From: Viola odorata
Taxonomy: Eukaryota; Streptophyta; Magnoliopsida; Malpighiales; Violaceae
DNA length: 64,000 nt
Reading direction: 5' to 3'
Assembly: GCA_963691705.1 (NCBI GenBank)
Contig: OY829540.1
Coordinates: 1,002,001 to 1,066,000 of the forward strand
In this document: positions 1 through 10,177 of the stretch, piece after piece
Layout: each line of letters starts with the position of its first letter
Position numbering within the stretch: the stretch's first letter is position 1
Program-made: the position numbers and the translations under genes
The notes under the pieces: model-generated
The model's input: only the letters and a program-made list of their open reading frames with translations
Told to the model about the DNA's origin: nothing
Database searches by the model: none

Positions 1-1184
1 ACGTCGAAATATAGCATATCATGGCTAAAAGGCACCCTTACTGTATCAGTGTGGGGAAGAGGTGCTTCTGAAGAGCCTGCTGCGTCTGGAGAAGGTGTAA
101 GAGCGGCAACGCTTCTCATTTTTCTCTTCTTTTTTCCTTTGGCAATGGCCTTAGAAGCCTTGGAAGAAGAAGAAGGCTGGGCAGGAGGAGCAGCGATGGT
201 CACAAGGGGAACGCCTGAAGGAATGTCAGAATCCCTCACACCGACCGAAGAAGAGAAAACTTGAACAAGAGTAGCGGAAGTAGCCGGAAGATAGGTAGGA
301 TTGTCAGTCGCTTCCGTGGAAGTAGCTCTCTCCTTTTCTTCTCGCTCTTGAGCCCTTTTCAAGCGTCTCCTTACGCTCTCAGGTTTATAGTTGGGATCCG
401 TCGCTGCGAAAGCACAAAATAGCGTCAGCATTAGTATCAGCGATAATAAAGAAAGGAGTAACGCGACACTCACGTTTAACACAAGATTCAATGTCCATTC
501 TACAGGCCACTTGACGAATGTGAACGCTGATTTCCAGTTTGAGCAATGTGTTTAACCAGTCTTGCTCACGTTTTAGAAGGGTCCCTGGTCGGCTCCAGAC
601 GTTGTCATCCACGTTTTGATTAAACCCAGATCGCCACCAGGAACCAAGATCTCCAGGAAGATCTATCAAAAAAAACTCCTTTTTCCAGCCATCAACGGAA
701 GACTCGATATGGAGGAGTTTCCAAGTAAAAGACTTCAGAGAGTCATCGTCAAAACGGGGCGATATCGTTATCACCCCCGGCATTTCATCAGCTTAAAAAG
801 AGATTTAAGCAGTAGAAGGGAAGGGGAAGTAATCCCTTTGTATTTGCAAAGTTCCAGAAAAGCATAAACACAACAATATGCATTTGGGCATAGTTGGGCC
901 GGAGTTAGATCGCCGGCAACAAGCAATTCTTTGACAAAAGAGTCAATGGGAAGCCGAAAGCCATAACGGAACATTTACGCATACATGACCCTACGATTGC
1001 CCGTCAAAACGTTGTTCAAACGTAGTGACTCAGGGGCAACAGTGGTTTTATAATCATCAGGAATATCAGCATTATGGGCGGCCAAATGCTCACGGAGAGT
1101 GGCCTCAGATGTGATAACACTAGACGTAATATCCATCCTTTTCTCATCGGCAGATTTCGACTCAGTACGGCGAGTCTTAGCCAT
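1..1184 (-). pseudogene. Transposase_28-type retrotransposon accessory gene, decayed copy, runs off the left edge
   Basis: Minus-strand gene starting with ATG at 1184. Exon 1 is about 1184-474, the intron is 404-473 (donor GTGAGT, acceptor TTTCGCAG), and exon 2 is 403-1, which stays open to the window edge. The core motif FRYGFRLP and the downstream Trp/Phe-rich block match the plant putative gypsy-type transposon domain (Pfam PF04195 family, from memory). It resembles the intact gene at 1801-4042 and keeps the same intron position and phase 1. Exon 2 encodes a Lys/Arg, Pro and Ser-rich low-complexity tail. Two lesions are visible: an in-frame TAA at 975-977 just before MFRYGF, and a one-base frame change in the C-run at 774-778. 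The biochemical role of this family is not known to me. Confidence 0.75.
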
Positions 1185-1352
1185 GGCAGAATTAAAGACT
1201 TAAAAGATGAAGAAGACGATGGAGGAGAAAGGAAATACCTTCAGAGAAAAGCACTTCAAAGAGCCTTGAATAGTGGGGAGAAAATAAGACGGCTAAAAGA
1301 AAATATGAGAAAGCGGGATGATAAAAGAAAAGGGAAAAGAATAAATATTGGG

Positions 1353-1526
1353 TTTTATAACCCTAATGATCAAACGAAACGACGAATGCCACAGTCGTTG
1401 CGTGGAAGCGGCATAAGGAATAGACTCAGGTAATGAGTGCAATCCTAGAAAAGTGCTACAACGCCTAGATTTAGGCAAAGTTCTCAAGCACGCTAGCCCG
1501 TGGCGCTGGAAGAAATAGACACGTGT
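1353..1526 (-). promoter_or_regulatory. TATA box and G-box upstream of the decayed Transposase_28 gene
   Basis: On the minus strand TATAAAA lies at 1353-1359, about 170 bases upstream of the ATG at 1184. A palindromic G-box ACACGTGT lies at 1519-1526. The same octamer recurs upstream of two other minus-strand genes in this element. The rest of 1185-1800 shows no coding region. Confidence 0.5.
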
Positions 1527-1800
1527 GCCTGCACAATCACGACTTTTCTAAGGAAAGGATAGCAAGCATTAAATGCTCTGAAAAGAAGGTACTATCTCTT
1601 GGGAAAAACAAGAGCGGTATCGTAAGAAAGGAGATAACGCAAGATGGCGTTGATTAAAAGAATAGCGTTGGGTTAGCGCGAAAAGGCGAAATGAAAATCA
1701 AATAGCAATGAAATACAAGTATTGTCGCACAACGAGGCGTTATTACAAGACAAAGAAGCAAATAAGCGGAAAATATTCTAAATAGAGCAACCTCAATTAA

Positions 1801-4042
1801 TCATGGGCCCTCGCGAGCATCGCGATCACCATTCCTCCACTTTTCTCCAGAAGAAGGAAGATCTCTCTCACCTTCGCCCAAATCCTTTAGTCTCTTGGAA
1901 GCGTAATCGGTCGGCACTGACGAGTCAACAGTTCCCTGGCGATAGAGACTCATAAATTCAGCGATACAAATATCCATGGTCTTGTTCTTCCACCAGGCTA
2001 TCTTTGAAGGCACTTTGGCCAAATCCGCATCACGAGATGCTATCTCTTCGCGAAGGAAGATATTCTTTCTGTCAGCTACCACCAATTCCACCTCCAGAAG
2101 ATCTATCTTAGCCTTCCCTTTTGATCTTTCTCGAGCAAGCTCAGCGCGACAGTCGTCCAACTCCGCCCGGGTCTGCTCCTGAAGTTGCGACAGCTCCGTT
2201 ACCTTCCCTAAAGTAGCATCTAGTTCTCCCTTTAAATCAAGAGAAGGTTGAACCTTGTCACGATGATCCTCGAAAAAGTAGTCTAACTCGCGGAAGCAGG
2301 CCAGCATGTCAGTCAGAAGACGTGAATGGAGTACGTCGGGAGGACGCCGTAAGAACTCTTCTTTGTCCTTCGAAGAAGTAAACATTTGCCCCACTATCGG
2401 ACCCACTGGCTCCTCCCGCAATAACGGGTCCGATACTCCTAAAGCACGGAGACCGTCGGTGCCAAGGGAAGACAAGTCCAGCTGATAAGCGATAGGGCCT
2501 TGAGGACCTTGGAGGGAAAGATTGGCGATATAAGGAGGAGAGCAATTTTTTGCAGAATCACCAATGCCCGAAATCGAAGAAAGAAACAAAGGCTGAGGTT
2601 TCCGTGGGGAAGGAGCGATGGGATTCGGAGTTGGTAAGTTCACATCTGGAATAAAGGAGCGAATAGGGGAGTTAGGACCACCAGACATCGAGGGAGAGCC
2701 CACCGCTGCCGAAGCCTCGTTAACCTTGGAAGGAATGGCAGAGGACACCTTGGTAACTTCCGTCACTGGCAAGAGACCCGTAGCATGTGAGGCGTCAACT
2801 TCCTCGGAAGGAAACCCATTGATTTCCTCCACGGAAGTAACTGGTGGGTCAGACTTCTCTTTGCGAACTCTCTTTACGAGACGCTCCGTTTCGGCAGCGA
2901 TCTCTTCGCTATCGTCCTCGGTTGACTCCGCTGAAGGATCACTTTTTCTGGACCTAAGTTTCATCCGTTGGGCAAGGGTGGCATGACGCAACTCGGAACC
3001 AGTATTCATGCTTCCGCTATCACTGTCGACCTCTTCAATCACAGGATTACTCGAAGCTACTCCCTTACCGCGAGACGGTAGCCAATTCTCAAGGAAACGG
3101 GAAGGTCGAGCGGAGGTATTACGTGTCGCGACGGTTTTATTTCTCCTTCCTCGCGGCGAAATAGGCGGACGACTAGAGCCTTCGGGTGGAGGAGAAGGAG
3201 GTAATGTCTGAAGTGGCACCACGTTTAGAAGAGTGTCACTTTCCTCAAAGGATCGACCTTCAGCGTTACCTGCCGATAAAATATTTTAATATGACAAGAA
3301 AGTCGAAGCGATAAGGCGATAAAAGAAAAGACTCACCAACGACACACTCTGGCAAAGGCCTGAACCGAGCAAATTCCCGAATGCGGAAAGGCCCTTCTAT
3401 TTCTAATAAGGCGTTAACATTGGATACATCCATACCAGACAGCACATCTGGTTCTCGCCAAGCGGCACTAGTAATCTCTCGGTTGAAACCACCGCACCAA
3501 TACCGAGAGGGCAAGCGAAGGGTGAAGAAGCCATTTTTCCAGTTGTCCACGTTCTCTTCGAAACCTTGAAAATTACGCCAGAAAAACCGAACAAGAGCAC
3601 CCTTCCATCTTGGGGTAATATCCACTAAGCAGTTATGGCACCTCAAGGTGAAAAATGTGCGGAATAGATCGAGCGATGGAGCGAAAATATGCTTCATCTC
3701 ACACGAACGAAGAAAGGCGTAAAGCCCACACCAGGAAGGCGGAGTTATTTGAACAGGATTGAGATCGTAGTGGTCTAGCAGTTTCAACAGAGAAGTATGA
3801 AGCGGAAGACGAAACCCGTAGGTAAACATCTTGAAATAAACCAACCGGAACGTCCCCCATATGGCATCAGTGAGCTGAGTATCTTTCAACGGGACAAAGG
3901 GGCGATATCTCGTGGGAAAAGTGATACCGTTCTCCTCTAACTCAGCCCTCAAAACCGCATTACAATAAAAAACACTACGAGCTCTCCTGACTTCGGGATC
4001 TAGAGGATTTTCGATAATTGCAGAAGGCCTAGCGCGAGACAT
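1801..4042 (-). CDS. Transposase_28-type retrotransposon accessory protein, intact, two exons
   Basis: Predicted 724-residue protein. Exon 1 is 4042-3337 and starts MSRARP. A 67-base intron (3270-3336, donor GTGAGT, acceptor ATCGGCAG) is in phase 1. Exon 2 is 3269-1801 and ends in TGA. The first 235 residues hold the putative gypsy-type transposon domain, with the motif FTYGFRLP and Trp/Phe-rich blocks. The middle is Ser/Pro/acidic low complexity with basic clusters. Residues from about 560 form a Glu/Leu/Arg-rich coiled coil. It lies antisense to the + strand LTR at 5908-7285 and next to a decayed paralogue at 1-1184. Such antisense extra ORFs are known from Tat-lineage Ty3/gypsy elements; that placement is an inference. 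Function unknown. Confidence 0.75.
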
Positions 4043-4230
4043 AATGGAATGGAAAGTAAAGTTATGGCAATAGAGAAACAAAATACCTGGAGCAGAGAAC
4101 CAGTGAATCGGCCGTCGGCACCGGCGAGCAATTGCAGTAAAATCCCTCGAGAAGAAAGAAGCACAGAAGAAAGGAAATACGAAGAATTTTGAAATATTAG
4201 CAAAAAATACTAAAAGAGAAGAGTAAACTC

Positions 4231-4283
4231 CTTATAAAGGTTAAACCTAAAAAAGGAACAACCTATGAAAACAAAACACGTGT
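4231..4283 (-). promoter_or_regulatory. TATA box and G-box of the intact Transposase_28 gene
   Basis: On the minus strand TTTATAAG lies at 4231-4238, about 190 bases before the ATG at 4042. The palindromic G-box ACACGTGT at 4276-4283 sits 38 bases farther upstream. Spacing and order (G-box, TATA, gene) look like a compact plant promoter. Confidence 0.55.
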
Positions 4284-4504
4284 AGAGTGGAAAAGAACGC
4301 GTGGGCAGTCATCAATGTCTTTTGAGAAAAGACAGTTACTGACTGAAAACCGATAGGCGGTTGCACTCAGTGAAAGGCTTACTCCCGCGATAATCCTGGA
4401 AACATAAAGGAAGAAGAGTGGCAGAAGAGCGAAAAGAAATAGAAGCGTCACTCATTTATTATTTAAAGCCATACGGCATCTACAAAGAGGCATGGTAGGC
4501 CCAA

Positions 4505-4936
4505 CTATTCGCCATCAGACCAGGAGATGCCATAGCAGTAGACCACGTCATCATCGTCCTCACCTAAAAGTGATGGATCTTCGCCAGCGAAAGGGAAAGG
4601 TTCCTCAACCCTCTCCCCCACGCGAGTGGATGATCGATCCGACTCCTCCTTGACAGACGGCGACACCGCTTTAACAGCTGAACAGGCGGAAGGAGCCCTT
4701 GGCGGTGACTCGTCAGGAGGGAAAGACGTTTCTCTCCCCTTCGAAGAGAAAGAAGCAAGAGAATCGAAGAATGACTTAGATGCCTTCGCAGCATCTTTCC
4801 TCCACCTCTTGCGGCACCGTCGGCGAACAGGCGGCCTCCAGGGAGGCGACGGAGGAGGATTATCCGAATCAGGAGAAGTCGGAGGAGTTGGTGGAGAATC
4901 TCGGGCGAACGTATCTAAAAAATGAGAATCAGCCAT
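4505..4936 (-). CDS. Small acidic/proline-rich ORF inside the retroelement
   Basis: Single-exon ORF of 143 residues starting MADSHFLD; the upstream in-frame extension to 4972 precedes this better-placed ATG. The N-terminal third is Pro/Ser-rich, residues around 30-45 are Arg/Lys-rich (RRRCRKRW), and the C-terminus is acidic (GEDDDD). No catalytic motif is visible. A TATA box and G-box lie directly upstream, so it may be an independent transcription unit. I do not recognise the family. Confidence 0.5.
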   Translation of the reverse strand: MADSHFLDTFARDSPPTPPTSPDSDNPPPSPPWRPPVRRRCRKRWRKDAAKASKSFFDSLASFSSKGRETSFPPDESPPRAPSACSAVKAVSPSVKEESDRSSTRVGERVEEPFPFAGEDPSLLGEDDDDVVYCYGISWSDGE

Positions 4937-5004
4937 GAGATCACAGAATATTAATAAAGGAAAAAATAGCAAGGGGACGAAGAATAACGAAGGAGAGAAG
5001 ATCC

Positions 5005-5076
5005 CTTAAATAGCCAAAAAATTGGGAAGAAAGGATCTTCGATCTTCTAACCCGACTCTTGAAAGAAGACACGTGT
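5005..5076 (-). promoter_or_regulatory. TATA box and G-box of the small acidic ORF
   Basis: On the minus strand TATTTAAG lies at 5005-5012, about 70 bases before the ATG at 4936. The G-box ACACGTGT at 5069-5076 is 57 bases upstream of the TATA box. Confidence 0.5.
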
Positions 5077-5401
5077 ACAGCCTGAAGTGCAGATATGGAT
5101 TTACAGTCACGCCTGTTGAGATTTTCCCTGATCGAGGAAAACCGCAAAATCGCCCAATCAGTTGCCAGGACAACCGCGGCGTAGATTTAATGTTGAACAA
5201 CCAATCAGAAAACCACCCAGTGGCTGAACCGTTTTCAGTTGGGCTAAGAATATCTCCAAGAAAGACAAAGGGCCCATTAAAGAAGAAGAACAGTTGCAAA
5301 ACGGCGTACTAAAACCAGTTTATTTATCATGGCCTAGGGGCCGGAAAGTACATTTACATGCCAGGAAGAAAAGAGAAAAGGCCCAAAGGGAGCCATCGCT
5401 A

Positions 5402-5779
5402 TCAGGCGTCAGAGCCAGCATCCTCAGGCACTTCGGGAAGGTCTCTCAGAGAATCCATGACCAGAATCAGATCATGGGAGGTGGCTCTCATCCCCTTCAG
5501 GCAGCACCCCAGCATATCCTTGCGCTGCTGCAGCATGGCAATCACCACTTGAATCCGAGCGATGGAGGCAGCCAGTTTTGACACGCTTTCCAGAGGGCTG
5601 AAATCCTCCAGAGATGTAGCTCCCAGCCTAGAATGAAGAGGGGTCAGCATTCCTTGCAGCTCCAGGATGTCCTCAGAGGTCTTGACTAACATGTTCTCCA
5701 GGAACCCGACATCCCCATCATTGAGGTTCTTGAGAGAATGGCCCTTGGAAAGGAGGAAATTCTTAGTCAAATGATCCAT
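5402..5779 (-). CDS. Small helical ORF (MDHLTKN) inside the retroelement
   Basis: Single-exon ORF of 125 residues starting MDHLTKNFLL and ending in TGA. It is Leu/Ser/Glu-rich with heptad-like spacing, so a helical or coiled-coil fold is likely. There are no Cys/His clusters or catalytic motifs. A TATA box (TATAAATT on the minus strand, 5828-5835) lies about 50 bases upstream, giving a very short leader. Its upstream control region would overlap the proposed LTR. Family not recognised. Confidence 0.5.
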   Translation of the reverse strand: MDHLTKNFLLSKGHSLKNLNDGDVGFLENMLVKTSEDILELQGMLTPLHSRLGATSLEDFSPLESVSKLAASIARIQVVIAMLQQRKDMLGCCLKGMRATSHDLILVMDSLRDLPEVPEDAGSDA

Positions 5780-5827
5780 GATGTGAATTGCCAGAGATGA
5801 GGAGAACGTGGATGGAGAAAGTCCCCA

Positions 5828-5835
5828 ATTTATAG
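5828..5835 (-). promoter_or_regulatory. TATA box of the MDHLTKN ORF
   Basis: TATAAATT on the minus strand in a GC-rich setting, about 50 bases upstream of the ATG at 5779. No ACACGTGT was found upstream of this one. Confidence 0.45.
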
Positions 5836-5907
5836 GCCCCAAGAGAGAGGCCTTGGAAAGAACAAAGAGGTCCTCAAAAGGCGAGCCGTCTCGTCACCCC
5901 TAAGGAC

Positions 5908-7285
5908 TGATAAGCCTAAAGCAGAATCAAAGGTTGATGCTCGTATGCCATCCGCGACATGAATGTTCGAAAGGATGTAAGATAAAATATGGAAAAACGC
6001 CAAAAGGCACGATATCACGGGTAGCCATTACGTAAAAGCCATATGGTTACCGGTATCCACAGTGTAAGGCCGTGTTGATGTCGCAGGTGGCCCTAGATGC
6101 GTAAAACCTCATCGACATCGCAGGCATCTGGTGGTATAAAGCCGCGCTAATCGTAGGCAGCTGATAGCATAAAGCCGCGATGATATCGTTGCTTCCTTAA
6201 GCGAAAGAGGAGAACGGGGCCCGCGTGACCTCAAAACCCCTGTAAGTACAAAAGTTTACTAACTTCTCTATAAATGACTATCTCCTCCGTGTGTTTTCAG
6301 TACACTTGAAAGGATGATGGACCCGGAACGAATGCAAATCCACGACATGACATGGTTGCAGTCCTTGGCGGTATCACAAGTGACCCATCAACAGCCCTTC
6401 TATGGCATGAATAAAGTTGAGACTCCGTAAGCCCTGCCAAGAGGTCAAATAGACTAATATCGCCGGGCGAAAGCCATGCCCTCATGATCACAAGCATAAT
6501 AGTAGCGTCTCTCGTGGACCTCTTAACGCCTCAGAAAAGCAGGTCTCTGGATAAGAATGGAGGATGGAATCCGCTTGTTCACTGGAAAGCTTCAGAACTA
6601 AGTTCCAGCTTATCACTTAACACGGTTAACGTCGATCAGTCAGAGAAACTCGGAGATCCTGCAGACATACCGCCCCACGAAAGAATAAGTTTTCATCCAA
6701 AATTTCAGACATGGACCGCCCTTGGTAAACACTCGGGCTCGTTTTCAGTTGGGCTTGTGATAACAATTAAGACAGCCCTAACGGTGCTACCACGCTTGCC
6801 GCTCCCACCAGGACGATTTCCCATAAGACCCGTAAGATATTTTCATATCGCCCGAGAATCAGCGAAGGATTCCTAGGATGGTCGACATCAGCGGGGGGGG
6901 GGGGGGACTCACGCGACTCTATACGCACGACACCATCCCATCCTAGAGACCCACGAGGTTATCATTCCCGGTAGCCCCGTCAGATATCGCTCATGACGTC
7001 ACCCATTGGTATCGCTTGTGACGTCACCATCAGACATCGCCTGGACTGTTATCGCCAGGTATCGCCAAATAGGCCTATAAATACCTCTACTTTTCCAATC
7101 AGAAGGTAAGAAAAAGATCACTCGGACGAACCTCTGTTATTTTTGAAACCCGAACTGACTTAAGCATCGAAGTGTCTACGCCGGAGCCCCCCCTCCTGCG
7201 CTTTGCAGGTACGTCCGGCACCGACCGCCACCGTTCCGATCAGGCACGACTCTGAATCTTACAAGATCGACGTTGAATCTTATCA
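5908..7285 (+). repeat. Ty3/gypsy-type LTR (probable 3' LTR, + orientation)
   Basis: The right edge is firm: aspartic protease homology on the minus strand stops exactly at 7286, and the repeat side ends in CA (CTTATCA). The left edge is proposed at TGATAAG (5908-5914), which forms a 7-bp inverted repeat with CTTATCA. No clear polypurine tract precedes it, so this boundary is uncertain. A + strand TATA box (7076-7083) followed by a R/U5-like stretch around 7140-7220 gives the orientation. A 14-G run lies at 6893-6906, and short repeats of the type ATAAAGCCGCG occur around 6130-6180. The ORF at 6484-6876 within it looks like chance. Confidence 0.6.
6994..7083 (+). promoter_or_regulatory. LTR core promoter with paired TGACGTCA sites and TATA box
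   Basis: Two perfect TGACGTCA palindromes (6994-7001 and 7019-7026), 25 bases apart start to start, lie about 50 bases upstream of TATAAATA (7076-7083). Tandem TGACG motifs are the binding pattern of TGA-type bZIP factors in plant as-1 elements. A second, weaker + strand TATA (TATAAATG) is at 6269-6276. Confidence 0.5.
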
Positions 7286-7788
7286 ATAACCATAAGTGTA
7301 ATAACAAGTGTCATCGGACTCACACTGCACATCGTCTAGAGAACGACAAGGCTTAGAATCACAAGTTAGGTTGCGGTACGTGGAGGAAGCCTTTGGATTG
7401 AAGATTGGAGTAGCTTGGTGGAAACACTTGCCACATGGTTCACACTGCGTCCAACCTAGATCACTTCCTGTATCCAAAATGGCTAGCATCTCGATCGGTG
7501 GAGTCCTAATTGAGACTCTTACGAGATAGTCACCGTCACCAGAGCTGACCACAGATTGGCCGGAGGTCAGCTCTTTGAAGCGCCTGGCGCGTTTGGTAGA
7601 GCGTTGGAGAGCATTACTCAACCGAGTTGAAGGAGTTGCTGAAGCATTATAGAACGGAGAAATGGATGAAGAATCCCTATGGATGAGTTCCATGCTAAAA
7701 TTGAAATGTTGTGCTGCAACATTGATACTAATACTGATGCAAATGCACGATAAGCACTGCAATAATTATGTGCTGCAATGACTGCCAT
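7286..7788 (-). pseudogene. CDR1-like aspartic protease, 5' fragment interrupted by the LTR
   Basis: N-terminal half of a plant A1-type aspartic protease. The propeptide motif ELIHRDSSSISPFYN, the first catalytic motif LDTGSDLGWTQC and the cysteine-rich loop are present. Homology ends in CYYTYGY, where the family normally continues with GD, exactly at the LTR edge. The second catalytic Asp and the C-terminal half are absent from the window and would be expected on the far side of the retroelement. The signal-peptide region from the ATG at 7788 is in another frame from the rest, so a frameshift also lies near 7690-7740. Not functional as read. Confidence 0.8.
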
Positions 7789-8037
7789 GATCAGTACTTG
7801 ATGGTTAGATGGTGTGGATGTCCAAATTGACGTACCTGTTTATATATAACACCAATGCAACATTCCCGGTTAGATGCAGCATTTTCTCAAATCTCGAATT
7901 CATGAATGCATATCTTTTGCATTCTGATAAATTTTTTTTGGGAACACACTCCAAACATGACATGCTCTGCCAATTGTTACTTCTAATGTCAAAGTAAATT
8001 GCGTATGAGAGGTTTTTTGTTGTTTTCTTAGAAATAC
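7789..8037. other. Intergenic, no gene seen
   Basis: AT-rich sequence between the protease fragment and the LINE insertion; nothing supportable was found. Confidence 0.5.
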
Positions 8038-8052
8038 ATTTTATATGAATGA

Positions 8053-9758
8053 ATACTTTTTTTTTGAAGGGAAGGAACGAATTCTATTAATTTACGTCTG
8101 CAAATACAAAAAGCGCGATCGCCTCGGGGCATTCCCTTACCTAAACATTTCCTAAATAGGAAATCAAAACCATTTGGCCTAACTCATGTGCTGGGACATT
8201 CGTGGTCCTTTTTGTGTGCGTAAAAGAGCAATTGCTGAACGTAGACGCTAGTCGTGCCACTTATTCCAGCACCAAGCCCGTATAGTCTAGGGGGAAATCT
8301 CTATTGGTCAGAGTTAAGATATTCTGTAGGCAGTCCAATTCAAGGATGATCCTATCGAACCCCTATTGCCTAGCCTGCGTAATGACGTCTCGCAGCGCTA
8401 GGGCCTCCGTCGTTGGCGCATCTGTCCTGTGGGGGATGAAAATAGCCCCTGAGAAAATCGTCACACCCCTCTCATCTCGAGCTATGAATCCCAGCCCAAT
8501 CCCTGAATTCCCGACAGCTGCATCTGTATTGACCTTAACCACCCCTGTCGGTGGTGGTTTCCACTTCGAGTTGATGGGTTGGTTGGGGGAGGTTAAGGGG
8601 GGAGAGGACCTCTTTAAAATCTGACAACAACTTCTCACCCCTTATAACCACATCCTGGACTAGTTCTTCGCGTTGGCAGAAAATTCTATTGTTCCTCGAC
8701 GTCCATAGCGACCATAAGATTGAAATCAATTTTTCGAGATTCGGTTCATCCAGAGACACCCTTGTTGCTGCTAGCCATGCAACCCAATTGTCTCCTTGAA
8801 AAGCCGGAACTCTATCCCAAAAGTCAAACTTCGCCCAAACCCCGGTCGCGAAAGGACAAGACAGCAGTAAGTGTGAAGCCGACTCAACCTCCTCGTTACA
8901 ACAGGGGCACACCGGGTCCACCATTAATCCTCGTCGCCCTAGGTTTACTCTAGTCGAAAGTGAGTCATTCCCTAGCCGCCACATGAAGTTTTTAAACTTC
9001 GGTGGGATAGATAACCCCCATAGATATTTCCACCAACCTCTAGTCAGATCCGGAACCCCCCTAAGCAATTGTCAACGTTAGATTGTGGTACCCACTTCGG
9101 ACAGAATACCTCCCAGTAGTAGTTTCTCTCCACACAAGAGTATCGTTCGCCTCAATCTGACTAAGCGGTAGGCTTAATATTTCTAATATCTCTTGTGGTG
9201 GAAAGAGTTGCTCCACTAGTTCGGTCTTCCAATACCGCCACTCCCGATCAATTAGCTCAGCCACTGTTGCCTCCTCGTCCAGCCCAGACACAGGCACTGA
9301 GACCATCCCATTCGCAACCGAAGGGAGCCACGGAACCTTCCAAATCCATATCTGCTCCCCTTTTCCCACTCGCCAAAAGCATCCTTTCTGAAGGACCTTT
9401 CTACCTGCCAGGATGCTCCGCCAAACATAACTAGGACGAGATCCCACCCCAGCCTCTAGAAAGTCTGAGTGAGGGTGGTACCGAGCTTTCCAGATTTGGG
9501 AGAGCAGAGAGTTCGGATGTTTATGCAGTCGCCAACCTTGTTTAGCGAGCAGCGTGAGGTTGAATTCCCTCACTTTCCTGAAGCCCAGTCCTCCCACCTC
9601 CTTGGATCTACATAGTTTGTCGTAGGATATCCAATGCATTTTGTGTTCATCTGCATTTCCCCGCTAAAATCTTCTTGTAGCTTTCTCCAATTCTTTACAG
9701 ATGGAGATAGGGATTTCAAAACAGCTCATCAAGTACATTGGTATTGACTGGATGACCG
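8053..9758 (-). mobile_element. 5'-truncated LINE retrotransposon
   Basis: Minus-strand non-LTR element fragment of about 1.7 kb. In order it carries the end of the reverse transcriptase (MHWISYDKLC block at 9639), a zf-RVT zinc-binding region (PVCPCCNEEVESASHLLLSC, 9068-8535) and an RNase H-like domain (VKVNTDAAV, 8638-8363). Frames are broken by shifts near 9065, 8600 and 8360, and by a TAG in place of a conserved Trp just before 9639. A 9-T run at 8057-8065 is the poly(A) tail. A perfect 15-bp target duplication, ATTTTATATGAATGA, flanks it at 8038-8052 and 9759-9773. It is dead, and truncated at the 5' end as is usual for LINEs. Confidence 0.9.
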
Positions 9759-9773
9759 ATTTTATATGAATGA

Positions 9774-10177
9774 TTTGAAAATAAGAGTAAAATCCAATTG
9801 GTTAGTGAATTGGCTTATTAATTAATTTATTATTTTTTAGGTAAACTGGCCTAATGAGTTTTTAAATTCGAATTTTTAAATATATTTTGTTAATAAATCA
9901 AAAAATTAAACACAGTGCAAAAATTAATTTATTTCAATATTTCCTGAGGGAAGAAAAAGAAAAAGGAAAGGCAAACAAACCATTATTACCCCACTCTCCG
10001 GTGAGGACTTGGTTTCGTCCTACCTATCGGTTCTTAGTTCTACGGTCTACCCATTACCCAAAGCTAGAGCTGCACAATTCCCTCAATCATGGAAATGGAG
10101 TGAAGTATCAATCAAATCGACTTCTCTGATTCTCCTCTCCCTGCTCGGTTTTTCACAAAACCCTATCCGTACCCATT
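9774..10177. other. AT-rich upstream region of presenilin
   Basis: No coding region beyond short chance frames. The part after about 9950 is more C-rich and is probably the presenilin 5' leader. Confidence 0.4.

Noticed and set aside
5230..5245. 16-bp identity CGTTTTCAGTTGGGCT with 6740-6755 as a second LTR edge
   Set aside because: A single 16-base match is close to what is expected by chance in 64 kb, and flanking sequence does not align.
6484..6876. 130-residue + strand ORF within the LTR
   Set aside because: No recognisable motif, lies in non-coding LTR DNA, and has no codon-like structure.
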